Below are positions 17,827 to 25,898 of a stretch of DNA of 64,000 bases, in pieces. Both the position numbers and the translations under genes were made by a program. Every line of letters starts with the position of its first letter. Positions within the stretch are counted from its first letter, which is position 1. Below the pieces are notes generated by a model. The model made no database searches. It saw nothing but the letters and a program-made list of their open reading frames with translations, and was not told where the DNA came from. Source of the stretch: Anaerolineales bacterium (GTDB lineage: Bacteria > Chloroflexota > Anaerolineae > Anaerolineales > Villigracilaceae); NCBI GenBank assembly GCA_013360875.1, contig JABWAU010000002.1, positions 1 to 64,000 of the forward strand, read 5' to 3'.

Positions 17827-18612
17827 TTAATCCGGCGTCCATATTCGGATGTTCGTCATCTCGCATTTCGTACCGTAATCCTTGTTGGTGCCGGAAAGCA
17901 GGGACAGTCCCACGTCACCCTGTAGGATGCGGCTCTGCGAGAGGGTATATTCGCCGACCAGTTCCCCATCCACAAGCGCGTAGGCGGTTATGCCTTTTAC
18001 GATGAGGGTAAAATCCGCCTCGGCGGGCATATCGAATTTCACGCGGCCGGTACCGCGTGTGGTACCGACTGTCCGCGAATAGGAATAACGATTGTCGGCG
18101 TCGAGGAATATGATCCTGCTCCTGTCGAGAAACACGGAATAATGTTCCTTGTCCTCCTGGATTGCAAAAACAAATCCGCATCCCGATTCGTTGGCATGCC
18201 GGTAGGCGCTATCCCAGGCAAAATGGGCACTGATGTAAAAGTCCCTGACATCCTTGCCCAGGGACAGCCAACTGTACCATCCCAGTTGCGCCCATTCGTA
18301 ATAAAAATCGTCAACCTCTTCGATATCGCCTTTGTCTGTGTTCAGATAACCCAGTTCAAAATACTTCCGGGTTTCGGCATCAAACGCCTCGTATTTTTGG
18401 GTTGCCGCCAGGTTGGGCGTTCTGGTGGGTCTTGGCGTTGGCGATGGGCGGGGTGTGTTGGTCGGCGTTGCGGTAATTGTAGCGGTCGGGATGCGCGTGT
18501 CCGTCGGCGCGGGCGCGGGGGAAGGCTGCGGCGTCAAGCCCGAACATGCCAGCGACGCAAGAACCAGCATCAGGATGAAAAAGGAAAGGGGATTGGACTT
18601 TTTGGTTTTCAT
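17827..18612 (-). CDS. Lipoprotein with Pro/Thr-rich linker and a C-terminal beta-sandwich-like domain
   Basis: A 261-residue exported lipoprotein. The signal peptide ends in LASLAC with the lipid cysteine at residue 23. A Pro/Thr-rich linker follows (about residues 27-68; PTNTPRPSPTPRPTRTP). The C-terminal domain has alternating strands and the sequence GKDVRDFYISAHFAWDS, resembling LamG or glycosidase-associated concanavalin-like folds, but no catalytic motif is recognised. GGAGG precedes the ATG. It is monocistronic. The fold assignment is an inference; the lipoprotein call is firm. Confidence 0.8.
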   Translation of the reverse strand: MKTKKSNPLSFFILMLVLASLACSGLTPQPSPAPAPTDTRIPTATITATPTNTPRPSPTPRPTRTPNLAATQKYEAFDAETRKYFELGYLNTDKGDIEEVDDFYYEWAQLGWYSWLSLGKDVRDFYISAHFAWDSAYRHANESGCGFVFAIQEDKEHYSVFLDRSRIIFLDADNRYSYSRTVGTTRGTGRVKFDMPAEADFTLIVKGITAYALVDGELVGEYTLSQSRILQGDVGLSLLSGTNKDYGTKCEMTNIRIWTPD

Positions 18613-18676
18613 TTTTCCTCCATGGTTGATATTTATAGACCATATTACAACATTTTCGCCGCAGAAACAACAGTTT

Positions 18677-18810
18677 ATTCGTGAAGTCTCTACCGTACAT
18701 CAATCAATTTTTACCGCCAGGCACGCCAAGATCGCGAAGGTTAAAAAGGTTTTTTTGGCGCCCTTTGCGGGCTTCGCGGTTCAAATGCACGGTAGTAAAT
18801 TCGTGAAGTC
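18677..18810. repeat. MITE-like palindromic element bracketed by 12-bp direct repeats
   Basis: ATTCGTGAAGTC occurs at 18677-18688 and again at 18799-18810. Just inside are inverted ends CTACCGTACAT (18690-18700) and ATGCACGGTAG (18785-18795), which pair with one mismatch. The interior is itself an imperfect palindrome with a T7 run. No ORF is present. Confidence 0.55.
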
Positions 18811-18893
18811 ATTAAAATTGTCATACGCCCCCATCCATCGCCCCGGCCTCCAAAATGGCTTAAAATAACAACCAAAACCTCAAGGAGAACATC

Positions 18894-19769
18894 ATGCAAC
18901 TGGCAGAAGACGTTCGCAAGAAAGTGATCCTCTTTCAAAAGACCGAGATCACGGAATATCACATCTACAAGCGGTTGGCAAGAAGGATCAAGTCCCCCGA
19001 GAACGCGAAGATACTCGACCAGATCGCCGTGGATGAATTCCGTCACTACAACGGCTGGAAGAAGTACACCGGCGAGGAGGTCAAGCCGCGCTGGCTCAGC
19101 GTGTGGTTCTATTACCTCGTCAGCCTGATCCTCGGTTTCACCTTCGGCGTCAAATTGATGGAAATGGGAGAGGAGAAGGCACAGGCGAATTACGACGCGG
19201 TCTCGACCGCGATCTCCGAAGCGAAACAGTTCCAGCACGAGGAGGAGGAACACGAACAGCAACTCCTTGCCATGCTCGACGAGGAGCGTCTGCAATACGC
19301 CGGGTCGGTGGTGCTGGGACTCAACGACGCGCTCGTGGAACTGACCGGCGCTCTCGCGGGACTGACGCTTGCCCTGCAGAACGGAAAGTTGATCGCACTT
19401 TCAGGTTTGATCACCGGCATCGCCGCGTCGCTTTCGATGGCGGCGAGCGAATACCTCTCCACGCGCTCGGAGGAAACCGCAAAGCAACCGGTGCGCGCCG
19501 CGATCTACACGGGCATCGCGTACATCATCACTGTGGCGCTGCTCGTCCTCCCCTACCTGATCATGCCTGAAAACTTCTATGTAGATCTTGTCATTGCGCT
19601 GACAACCGCCGTGATCATCATCGCGGCGTTCAACTACTACATCTCGGTCGCCAAGGGCGAATCGTTCCGGGCGCGTTTTTTGGAAATGGCTGGCTTGAGC
19701 CTCAGCGTGGCGGCGTTCTCGTTTGTGATCGGGTATTTCATCCGCCAGTGGCTTGGGATCGAGGTGTAG
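18894..19769 (+). CDS. Ferritin-like (rubrerythrin-type) domain fused to a VIT1/CCC1 metal transporter
   Basis: A 291-residue fusion. The first 140 residues are a four-helix ferritin-like domain with ExxxY and DEFRHY iron-ligand motifs and an acidic EEEEHEQQ stretch. The rest is a VIT1/CCC1-type membrane domain of about five helices, including GLNDALVELTGALAG and SMAASEYLSTRSEE. Related bacterial proteins such as MbfA export iron. An AAGGAG sequence precedes the ATG. It stands alone, between a lipoprotein and a DUF1786 gene. Metal specificity (Fe or Mn) is inferred. Confidence 0.88.
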   Translation: MQLAEDVRKKVILFQKTEITEYHIYKRLARRIKSPENAKILDQIAVDEFRHYNGWKKYTGEEVKPRWLSVWFYYLVSLILGFTFGVKLMEMGEEKAQANYDAVSTAISEAKQFQHEEEEHEQQLLAMLDEERLQYAGSVVLGLNDALVELTGALAGLTLALQNGKLIALSGLITGIAASLSMAASEYLSTRSEETAKQPVRAAIYTGIAYIITVALLVLPYLIMPENFYVDLVIALTTAVIIIAAFNYYISVAKGESFRARFLEMAGLSLSVAAFSFVIGYFIRQWLGIEV

Positions 19770-19791
19770 GACAAACTTAAATTTGTCCTAC
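19766..19791. repeat. 26-bp palindrome, GTAGGACAAA family
   Basis: Thirteen-base arms, GTAGGACAAACTT and a near-perfect complement ending GTCCTAC. The first arm begins on the stop codon of the VIT1 gene. Related copies are at 39227 and in the 41.7-41.9 kb repeats. Confidence 0.7.
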
Positions 19792-19799
19792 GAAACACC

Positions 19800-21053
19800 A
19801 TGAAAATTTTAACGGTAGACATCGGCACAGGCACGCAGGATATTTTCCTCTTCGATTCGAATCTCGACCTCGAGAACGGATTCAAACTCGTCCTGCCTTC
19901 GCCCACCATGATGATTCACCGGCGTCTCAAGCAGGCGCTTCATCTTCGGACCCCGATCCTGCTCAGCGGCCATCAAATGGGAGGCGGTCCTTCGGCATGG
20001 GCAATCGAAGAATACGCGCGGCAGGGGATTCCGGTGTACATGACGCCCGACGCGGCGAGGACGATCAACGACGAATTGGAGAAGGTGGAGGCGTTGGGGA
20101 TAAAGATTGTTTCGGATGAAGAGGTCGAAGGTCTCAAGTTGAAGGTCGAAAGTTTGGAGTTGAAAGATTTTGATTTCAAGTTGATCGCCAAGACGTTCAA
20201 GAATTACGGCGTTGCACTGGACGATCTTGCCGCCATCGCCGTTGCTGTATTCGATCACGGCAATGCGCCGCCGGGAGTTTCTGACCGGCAGTTTCGGTTC
20301 GATTATCTCGATGAACGCATCCGCGCAAAAAACTCACTGTCGGCATTTGCCTATCTTTCAACGGACATCCCCAGAATCATGACACGCCTGCAATCCGTCG
20401 CAGACTCGGCGGGGGATCTGCCCTGCCCGCTGGTAGTGATGGACACCGCGCCTGCAGCGGTGCTGGGCGCGACGTTTGATTCGAAACTCAATTTCCATGA
20501 TACCGGCGATTTTTATAAGAATCCTGGCAACCAAAACCATCCCAGCCTGGCTACACGCAGGACATTGATTATTTGTAATATTGGAAATTTTCACACACTC
20601 GCATTCCGGCTTGGTGAAAAGGGAATCGAAGGCGTCTTCGAGCATCACACCGGCGAGATTGATTTGAATAAACTCGAATCGCTGCTGCGCAGATTGGCGG
20701 ATGCCTCCCTCAAACACGAGGACGTGTTCAACGACATGGGTCACGGCGCGTTGATGTACACCGATGAAGTCCTCGAATTCGGCAGGGACGAGTTCGATGT
20801 GGTGGTGACCGGACCCAGAAGGAGCATGTTTCAGACGGCAGACGATAGACCGCAGACCACCGACCGTCGTCCATCGTCCGTCGGCAATGGTCGGCTTCGC
20901 CCCTACTTTGCCGCCCCATTCGGGGATATGATGATTGCGGGCTGTTTCGGTCTGCTGGCGGCTACAGCGGAGATTCTGCCCGGCGTGGCGGAACCAGTTT
21001 ACGGGTCGCTGCGAGGCGAACGCGGGCGCGGCGTCGCACCGTGGGATAATTGA
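19800..21053 (+). CDS. DUF1786 family protein
   Basis: A 417-residue protein with the N-terminal MKILTVDIGTGTQDIFLFD of the DUF1786 family, whose first motif resembles an ASKHA-type nucleotide-binding loop. The family has been labelled a putative pyruvate-formate-lyase activator, but no radical-SAM CxxxCxxC motif is present, so that label should not be trusted. Two low-complexity patches look like in-frame insertions of intergenic repeat: EGLKLKVESLELKDFD (about 109-124) and TADDRPQTTDRRPSSV (about 345-360). A glycine-rich GDMMIAGCFGLLAATAE near the end is conserved in type. Function unknown. Confidence 0.8.
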   Translation: MKILTVDIGTGTQDIFLFDSNLDLENGFKLVLPSPTMMIHRRLKQALHLRTPILLSGHQMGGGPSAWAIEEYARQGIPVYMTPDAARTINDELEKVEALGIKIVSDEEVEGLKLKVESLELKDFDFKLIAKTFKNYGVALDDLAAIAVAVFDHGNAPPGVSDRQFRFDYLDERIRAKNSLSAFAYLSTDIPRIMTRLQSVADSAGDLPCPLVVMDTAPAAVLGATFDSKLNFHDTGDFYKNPGNQNHPSLATRRTLIICNIGNFHTLAFRLGEKGIEGVFEHHTGEIDLNKLESLLRRLADASLKHEDVFNDMGHGALMYTDEVLEFGRDEFDVVVTGPRRSMFQTADDRPQTTDRRPSSVGNGRLRPYFAAPFGDMMIAGCFGLLAATAEILPGVAEPVYGSLRGERGRGVAPWDN

Positions 21054-21080
21054 TATTTAGCGCAGGAGGCGCTCTCATGC

Positions 21081-21114
21081 GCGCAGGCGGACATTAGAGA
21101 ACGTCTGCCTGCGC
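21081..21114. repeat. Hairpin repeat with AGAG loop (GTTCTCTAAC family), glmS leader
   Basis: Fifteen-base arms (21081-21095 and 21100-21114) pair with two G-T mismatches around the loop AGAG. It lies 21 bases before glmS. The same core in opposite orientation is at 54565-54586 and a shorter one at 4721-4732. There is no T-run, so it is not a standard terminator. Confidence 0.6.
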
Positions 21115-21135
21115 AAATTTACATGGAGAAAAATA

Positions 21136-22923
21136 ATGTGTGGAATTTTCGGATACATTGCCAAACGCGAAGTAGAGCTTGGTCCCATCCTCATCGAAGC
21201 GGCGAAGAGACTCACCTACCGCGGCTACGACTCGGTCGGCGCGGCGGCGCTGAACGGAAACAAGATTGATTTGCGCAAAGACGTGGGCAAGGTGGAGGAA
21301 GTGGCGGCAAAATATCGCTTCGCCGAACTGCGCGGCTCGCGCGGCATCGTGCAATTGCGCTGGGCAACCTTCGGCGAACCCTCGCAGGTCAACGCACAGC
21401 CGCACATTGACTCGGATGGCGATCTGGTCGGCGCGCACAATGGCAACGTGGTAAACAACGTGGAATTGCGCGAGCAGTTCATCGCCGAGGGCATGACCGT
21501 CCGCTCGCAAAACGACGGCGAGACCTGCGTCCATGCGGTGGAGCGCTACCTCAACCGCGGCTATGAATTCATTGACGCCATCCGCCTGGCATACGGCGAC
21601 CTGGAAGGCGATTACGCCTTCGTCATCGGGCGCGCGGACGACGACAAACTCTACGCCTTCAAAAAAGGCTCTGGCATGGTGGTCGGAATCGGCGAGGGCT
21701 TTACCTGCGTTTCGTCGGACCTGCCTTCGATTTTGCCGCTCACGCGCGAGGTCATCCGCCCGCAGGATGGGGAGATCGTCACATTGTGGGCGGATAAGGT
21801 CGAGGTGCGGTCGGTCAAGGATGGGAAAAAGATTGATCGAAAGCCGGAAACAGTCACGGAGTCGATGGATGCGGTGCAAAAGGGCGGGTATCCGCATTTT
21901 ATGTTGAAGGAAATCCACGAGCAGAGTCAGGTGGCGCGCGAGTTATTCCACGTGTTGAACGGCAACCGCGAGGTGGATGCGCTTGTCGCCAAAATGAAGA
22001 ACGCGCGCAATTTGTATTTCATCGGCTGCGGCACAAGTTATCACGCCGCGCTGTTGGGAGCGGTATATTTTGCGCAACTGGCAGGACGGGCGGTCATTCC
22101 CATCCTTGCGCCGCAATTCATCGCGCAGTATGCGCCGACGGTAAATCACGAGGACGTTGGACTCTTCGTCAGCCAATCGGGCGAGACAAAGGATGTGTTG
22201 AATGCGCTGGAAGCGGCAGAAGCGCGCGGCATGGAGTGTTTCGGATTGGCAAACGTGGTCGGCTCCACGCTGACCAAAGCCGCTTCGTTCTGTCTCCCTT
22301 TGTGCTGCGGCTACGAAATCAGCGTCCCTGCCACGAAGACATTTACCAATCAGGTCGTGACGTTTTTGTATCTGGCTTATAAGATGGCGGGACGTGATAC
22401 TCGTGAACTAGACACAATTCCCGAATTGATGGACAAGACCCTTGAGATGGTCGCGCCGCAGGTTGAAGCAATCGCGGCGGACCTCAACGAGTGGAACGAT
22501 TTGTACTGCCTGGGCTACGGCGCAACCTATCCCATCGCGCTCGAAGGCGCGTTGAAATTGAAAGAGGTCACCTACGCCCACTGCGAAGGGATGCTCTCGA
22601 CCGAGTTCAAACACGGACCGCTTTCCGCGGTGAGCAAGGGTTTCCCCGTCATTTTCGTGGCAGGTCCGAACGATGTTCCGCTCATCATCAGCGGACTGAA
22701 TGAGGTGAAAGTGCGCGGCGCACGTACCATCGTCATCGCCGAAGAAGATCCCCGCCTGCGCGCCAATACAGACGATATGATTGTGCTGCCCAAATCAGAC
22801 CCGCAGATTTCTGCATTGGTGGGAGTTTTGCCGTTGCAGTTGCTTTCCTATCACATGAGCGTCATGCGCGGCTTCGATCCCGACTTCCCGCGGAATTTGT
22901 CCAAGACGCTGACGGTGGATTGA
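21136..22923 (+). CDS. glmS: Glutamine-fructose-6-phosphate aminotransferase (isomerizing)
   Basis: A 595-residue enzyme that makes glucosamine-6-phosphate from fructose-6-phosphate and glutamine, feeding cell-envelope amino sugars. The N-terminal glutaminase starts with MCGIFGY, giving Cys2 (Cys1 after Met removal) as nucleophile, and contains TYRGYDSVGAA. Two SIS sugar-isomerase domains follow (GCGTSYHAALLG; SQSGETKDVLNAL; GYGATYPIALEGALKLKEV). The C-terminus FPRNLSKTLTVD matches the family. GGAG lies 8 bases before the ATG. A hairpin repeat occupies the leader, but no glmS ribozyme signature was recognised. Confidence 0.96.
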   Translation: MCGIFGYIAKREVELGPILIEAAKRLTYRGYDSVGAAALNGNKIDLRKDVGKVEEVAAKYRFAELRGSRGIVQLRWATFGEPSQVNAQPHIDSDGDLVGAHNGNVVNNVELREQFIAEGMTVRSQNDGETCVHAVERYLNRGYEFIDAIRLAYGDLEGDYAFVIGRADDDKLYAFKKGSGMVVGIGEGFTCVSSDLPSILPLTREVIRPQDGEIVTLWADKVEVRSVKDGKKIDRKPETVTESMDAVQKGGYPHFMLKEIHEQSQVARELFHVLNGNREVDALVAKMKNARNLYFIGCGTSYHAALLGAVYFAQLAGRAVIPILAPQFIAQYAPTVNHEDVGLFVSQSGETKDVLNALEAAEARGMECFGLANVVGSTLTKAASFCLPLCCGYEISVPATKTFTNQVVTFLYLAYKMAGRDTRELDTIPELMDKTLEMVAPQVEAIAADLNEWNDLYCLGYGATYPIALEGALKLKEVTYAHCEGMLSTEFKHGPLSAVSKGFPVIFVAGPNDVPLIISGLNEVKVRGARTIVIAEEDPRLRANTDDMIVLPKSDPQISALVGVLPLQLLSYHMSVMRGFDPDFPRNLSKTLTVD

Positions 22924-23047
22924 GTTTTCATCACGAAGGACACGAAGAGCACAAAGGGTTGTTGGTCTAGGCAATGGAACGGGTTTTATGAAGCACCTTG
23001 CGCACCTCGAAAACAGTTTGACAATCCTGGCATTGGTCTGATCTTTT

Positions 23048-23149
23048 CTAAAGCGTCTCGGACAGCGCTGCGGCAAAGTCACGCGCGGCGCGTTTCACCA
23101 CTTCGGCGGGGGCAATTTCGATATCGTCATATACAAGGTCGTTCATCAT
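23048..23149 (-). pseudogene. 33-residue ORF resembling the N-terminus of a YlbF-family protein
   Basis: MMNDLVYDDIEIAPAEVV starts this ORF, and AARDFAAALSETL ends it at a TAG. The end resembles the first helix of YlbF-family proteins such as the one at 46272-46685 (AAQALGKLLAETPEYQAF). Its ATG overlaps the stop codon of the universal stress gene (TGATG), so it would be translated by coupling. The following bases do not continue the family in any frame, so this is most likely a truncated gene. Confidence 0.45.
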
Positions 23150-24042
23150 CAACTCCTCTGAGACCGTACCACCACCACCGCCTGACGGCTGAGCCGCGCC
23201 ACATTCTCAAGCGTGCTGCCTGCCAGCATTTCTCGAACGGCGCTGTACCCATGCGAGCCGAGCGCAATCAGCGAGACATCCATTTCATCGGCAACCTTCA
23301 ACGCCTCTTTGAAAGGAATGCCATGCCGCAAGACAGGCTGGGCTTGCAACCCGAACATGCTTAATTTTTTGCAAAGCGCCTGTAGACGTTCGGTGTCGTG
23401 CCGGTCGAATTCCGCCAGTTGCTCCGGCGGACGCAGTTTCATCACCCTGTCGTCCTGCACGTGCAGCACGATCACTTCCTGCGTGCCGGCCGCCTTCAGG
23501 CGCTTGACCACCTGAAAGGCGGCATCAGCACAATCGGAAAAATCGGTGGGATGCAAAACGCGTCGGAATAGACTCTCGCACACCTGGCGGCACTTCACAT
23601 GCCCTAATTCGCGGACTATTTCGAATTTCTGCAGCAATACCGGCACAGTAGCGCGGCGGATGACTTCATAGGCGGTACAGCCAATCAACAACTCCTGGGC
23701 GGCGGTGGCGCCCTGCGCGCCCAGGACGATCAATGCGACGCGCTCGTCTTCGGCAACGCGGACGATTTGCTCGGCAGGGTTGCCATATTCAACGCGGGTG
23801 AATGCCCGCAGTCCTTTTCCTTCCAGCGCCATCCTGGCGATGTTCAGTTTTTCCTCCAGGCTCCAACGCCAGTATTCAAGACTGTCGCGGTTGACCGTTT
23901 CCGGCATTGGCACGTCGCTGGAGCGGATCACGCTGAGCAGGATCACCTCGCCAAGACCCGCAGGCTTTAAATCTGGCAAGCAGGCCAGCACCGCATCGGC
24001 GTAGGCGGAAAAATCGGTCGGAAAAAGGACGCGGGCGAACAT
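23149..24042 (-). CDS. Tandem universal stress protein (UspA-type)
   Basis: A 297-residue protein with two Usp domains. The first begins MFARVLFPTDFSAYADAV; the second begins about residue 158 (LFRRVLHPTDFSDCADAA). ATP-binding-type loops are visible at the ends of each domain: GAQGATAAQELLIGCTA, and GSHGYSAVREMLAGSTLENV with the G-x2-G-x9-G(S/T) pattern. The frame is open to 24153, but the ATG at 24042 fits the family and lies 8 bases after the acr3 stop codon, so the gene is the distal member of the arsenic operon. Its role in arsenic stress is inferred from position only. Confidence 0.87.
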   Translation of the reverse strand: MFARVLFPTDFSAYADAVLACLPDLKPAGLGEVILLSVIRSSDVPMPETVNRDSLEYWRWSLEEKLNIARMALEGKGLRAFTRVEYGNPAEQIVRVAEDERVALIVLGAQGATAAQELLIGCTAYEVIRRATVPVLLQKFEIVRELGHVKCRQVCESLFRRVLHPTDFSDCADAAFQVVKRLKAAGTQEVIVLHVQDDRVMKLRPPEQLAEFDRHDTERLQALCKKLSMFGLQAQPVLRHGIPFKEALKVADEMDVSLIALGSHGYSAVREMLAGSTLENVARLSRQAVVVVRSQRS

Positions 24043-24049
24043 CGTAAAG

Positions 24050-25180
24050 TTATTTGTGGGGCAAGGCCTCCGCCGCTGCTTGTGGCGATGCCGCGGCCAG
24101 TTCCTGCCCAAAGTAGCGTTTGCGGAAAGCCATCGCCAAATTGACCAGCCCAACCATCACAGGCACTTCAATCAACGGACCGATGACGGTGGCAAACGCC
24201 GCGCCCGAACTGATGCCGAAGATGGCAACCGCAACCGCAATTGCCAGTTCGAAGTCGTTGCTGGCAGCGGTGAAGGCGACCGAGACCGTCGGCGAATAAT
24301 TGTTCACCAATCGGCGGGAGATGAAGAACGAAACCAGCCACATCAGCGCGAAGTACAGAGTCAATGGGATGGCGATGCGAACCACATCCAACGGCAATTG
24401 AATAATCTTCTCGCCTTGCAGAGAGAACATCACCACGATGGTGAACAGCAGGGCGATCAGGGTCAGCGGGCTGATGCGCGGCGCGAAGACTGTCTCGAAC
24501 CATTCGCGTCCCTTCCAACGCAGCAACGCAAAGCGGGTGATCAATCCGCCGAGGAAGGGCGTGCCGAGATAGAAGAAGACCGTCTTCGCCGCCTCGCCCA
24601 TCGAGACGTGCACGTTCAATTCCTGGGCGAGTCCCAGCGCGGGCAACAAGAAACTGATGAAGAACCAGATATAGACGGCGTAGAACAACACCTGAAACAC
24701 GGCGTTGAACGCCACCATGCCCACCGCCAGTTCGCGGTCGCCATCCGAGAGATCGTTCCAGACGATGACCATGGCGATACAGCGCGCCAAACCCACCAGG
24801 ATCAGCCCGATCATGTATTCAGGTTTGTCGCGCAGGAACAGGATCGCCAGCCCAAACATCACCAGCGGACCGACAATCCAGTTCTGAATCAAAGCAAAGA
24901 TCAGCAGTTTTGGCGCTTTCAGCACACGCCCCATCTCCTCATACTTGACCTTCGTCAGCGGCGGATACATCATTAATATCAACCCAATTGCGATCGGGAT
25001 ATTAGTTGTTCCCACTGAAACCGCCGCGTTGAAACTCGCGATGGATTCAGGGAACAGGAAGCCAATCCCCACCCCCACCGCCATCGCCAGGAAAATCCAC
25101 AGCGTCAGGTAGCGGTCAAGGAAGGACAATTGTTTGCTCAGGCTTTGCGCCGAGGCTTTGGTCACAGCAACTTCAGACAT
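24050..25180 (-). CDS. acr3: ACR3-family arsenite efflux permease
   Basis: A 376-residue membrane protein with ten predicted helices. It exports arsenite from the cytosol. The essential cysteine of ACR3 transporters is in [13 protein letters not shown]. The later [15 protein letters not shown] motif is also diagnostic. GGAGG lies 6 bases before the ATG. It follows arsC by 23 bases. With arsA nearby, the pump may be ATP-assisted; ArsA normally works with ArsB, and ArsA-Acr3 coupling is plausible but not shown by sequence. Confidence 0.96.
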   Translation of the reverse strand: MSEVAVTKASAQSLSKQLSFLDRYLTLWIFLAMAVGVGIGFLFPESIASFNAAVSVGTTNIPIAIGLILMMYPPLTKVKYEEMGRVLKAPKLLIFALIQNWIVGPLVMFGLAILFLRDKPEYMIGLILVGLARCIAMVIVWNDLSDGDRELAVGMVAFNAVFQVLFYAVYIWFFISFLLPALGLAQELNVHVSMGEAAKTVFFYLGTPFLGGLITRFALLRWKGREWFETVFAPRISPLTLIALLFTIVVMFSLQGEKIIQLPLDVVRIAIPLTLYFALMWLVSFFISRRLVNNYSPTVSVAFTAASNDFELAIAVAVAIFGISSGAAFATVIGPLIEVPVMVGLVNLAMAFRKRYFGQELAAASPQAAAEALPHK

Positions 25181-25203
25181 GAAGAACCTCCAGATTCAAA
25201 TAG

Positions 25204-25605
25204 TTATCCAACCTGCTTCAGCAGTTGGGGAATTTCACGCGCGATATCATCACGTACCTTGCGAAAGTCATCCATATTGTCGGTCAATGCGGGATCAGGG
25301 AAACTGTGATGAGTACGCTTCCCCTTCCCCAGCCAGACGGGACATTCCTCCGCCGCCGAGTCGCAGACGGTGACAACGACATCGAAATCCACCTCCCGAA
25401 ACTCGTCCGCCCGCTTCGACCGACCTTCATGCTGGATTCCAATTTCCCGAAGCGCTTCCAGTGCCTTGGGGTGGACGTAGCCCGCAGGCTTCGTCCCCGC
25501 GCTGACGGCTTGCCACTCCTCCCCCATCCGCGCGTTGACAATTGCTTCCGCCATCTGCGAGCGGCAGGAATTCCCTGTACATAAAAATAAGACTTTGCGC
25601 TTCAT
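25204..25605 (-). CDS. arsC: Thioredoxin-dependent arsenate reductase
   Basis: A 133-residue low-molecular-weight phosphatase-fold enzyme that reduces arsenate to arsenite. The P-loop nucleophile is CTGNSCRS at residues 9-16. The two resolving cysteines lie in VTVCDSAAEECPVW, as in the S. aureus/B. subtilis type, which uses thioredoxin. The HHSFPDPA motif is typical. The first four bases overlap the preceding gene. The product feeds Acr3. Confidence 0.96.
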   Translation of the reverse strand: MKRKVLFLCTGNSCRSQMAEAIVNARMGEEWQAVSAGTKPAGYVHPKALEALREIGIQHEGRSKRADEFREVDFDVVVTVCDSAAEECPVWLGKGKRTHHSFPDPALTDNMDDFRKVRDDIAREIPQLLKQVG

Positions 25606-25898
25606 ACAGTTTGTGTCTCCATGATATTTTCAATTTTTCGGCGGATGGCAGGCACGGAAATCTTCCCGCCGTTGACGGTCACTTCACCATTCACCATTAC
25701 CAGCGGCAACTGCGCTCCAGCAGGCATGGATGGACAGTCCGCGTCGAACAAGTCGAAATATTTGACTTCTACATCATCGCCAAAACGCGCCTTCAATTGA
25801 CCCGCTGCCCAGTGAGCCACATCGCGCCAGGTATCTTTCACGCCTTCTGCACAGGCAATCGGTGCGCCGATGATTTGAACGAGAACAGGCTGACTCAT
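25602..25898 (-). CDS. Thioredoxin-fold protein of the arsenic operon
   Basis: A 98-residue protein lying between arsA and arsC with four-base overlaps on both sides, so it is part of the operon. Strand-helix order and segments VLVQIIGAPIACAEG and EVKYFDLFDADCPSMP, followed by LPLVMVNGEVTVNGGKIS, resemble YuzD/DUF1462-type thioredoxin-like proteins, with a cis-proline-like LPLV. It lacks a CxxC; the two cysteines are far apart. A role in redox supply to ArsC or metalloid handling is inferred. Sure about the gene, unsure about the function. Confidence 0.75.
   Translation of the reverse strand: MSQPVLVQIIGAPIACAEGVKDTWRDVAHWAAGQLKARFGDDVEVKYFDLFDADCPSMPAGAQLPLVMVNGEVTVNGGKISVPAIRRKIENIMETQTV

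Noticed and set aside
21060-21135. glmS ribozyme in the glmS leader
   Set aside because: Only a simple hairpin repeat, also found elsewhere, is present; no ribozyme core was recognised.
22924-23047. Gene in the gap after glmS
   Set aside because: Only a CACGAAGGACACGAAGAG-type repeat and short frames are present.
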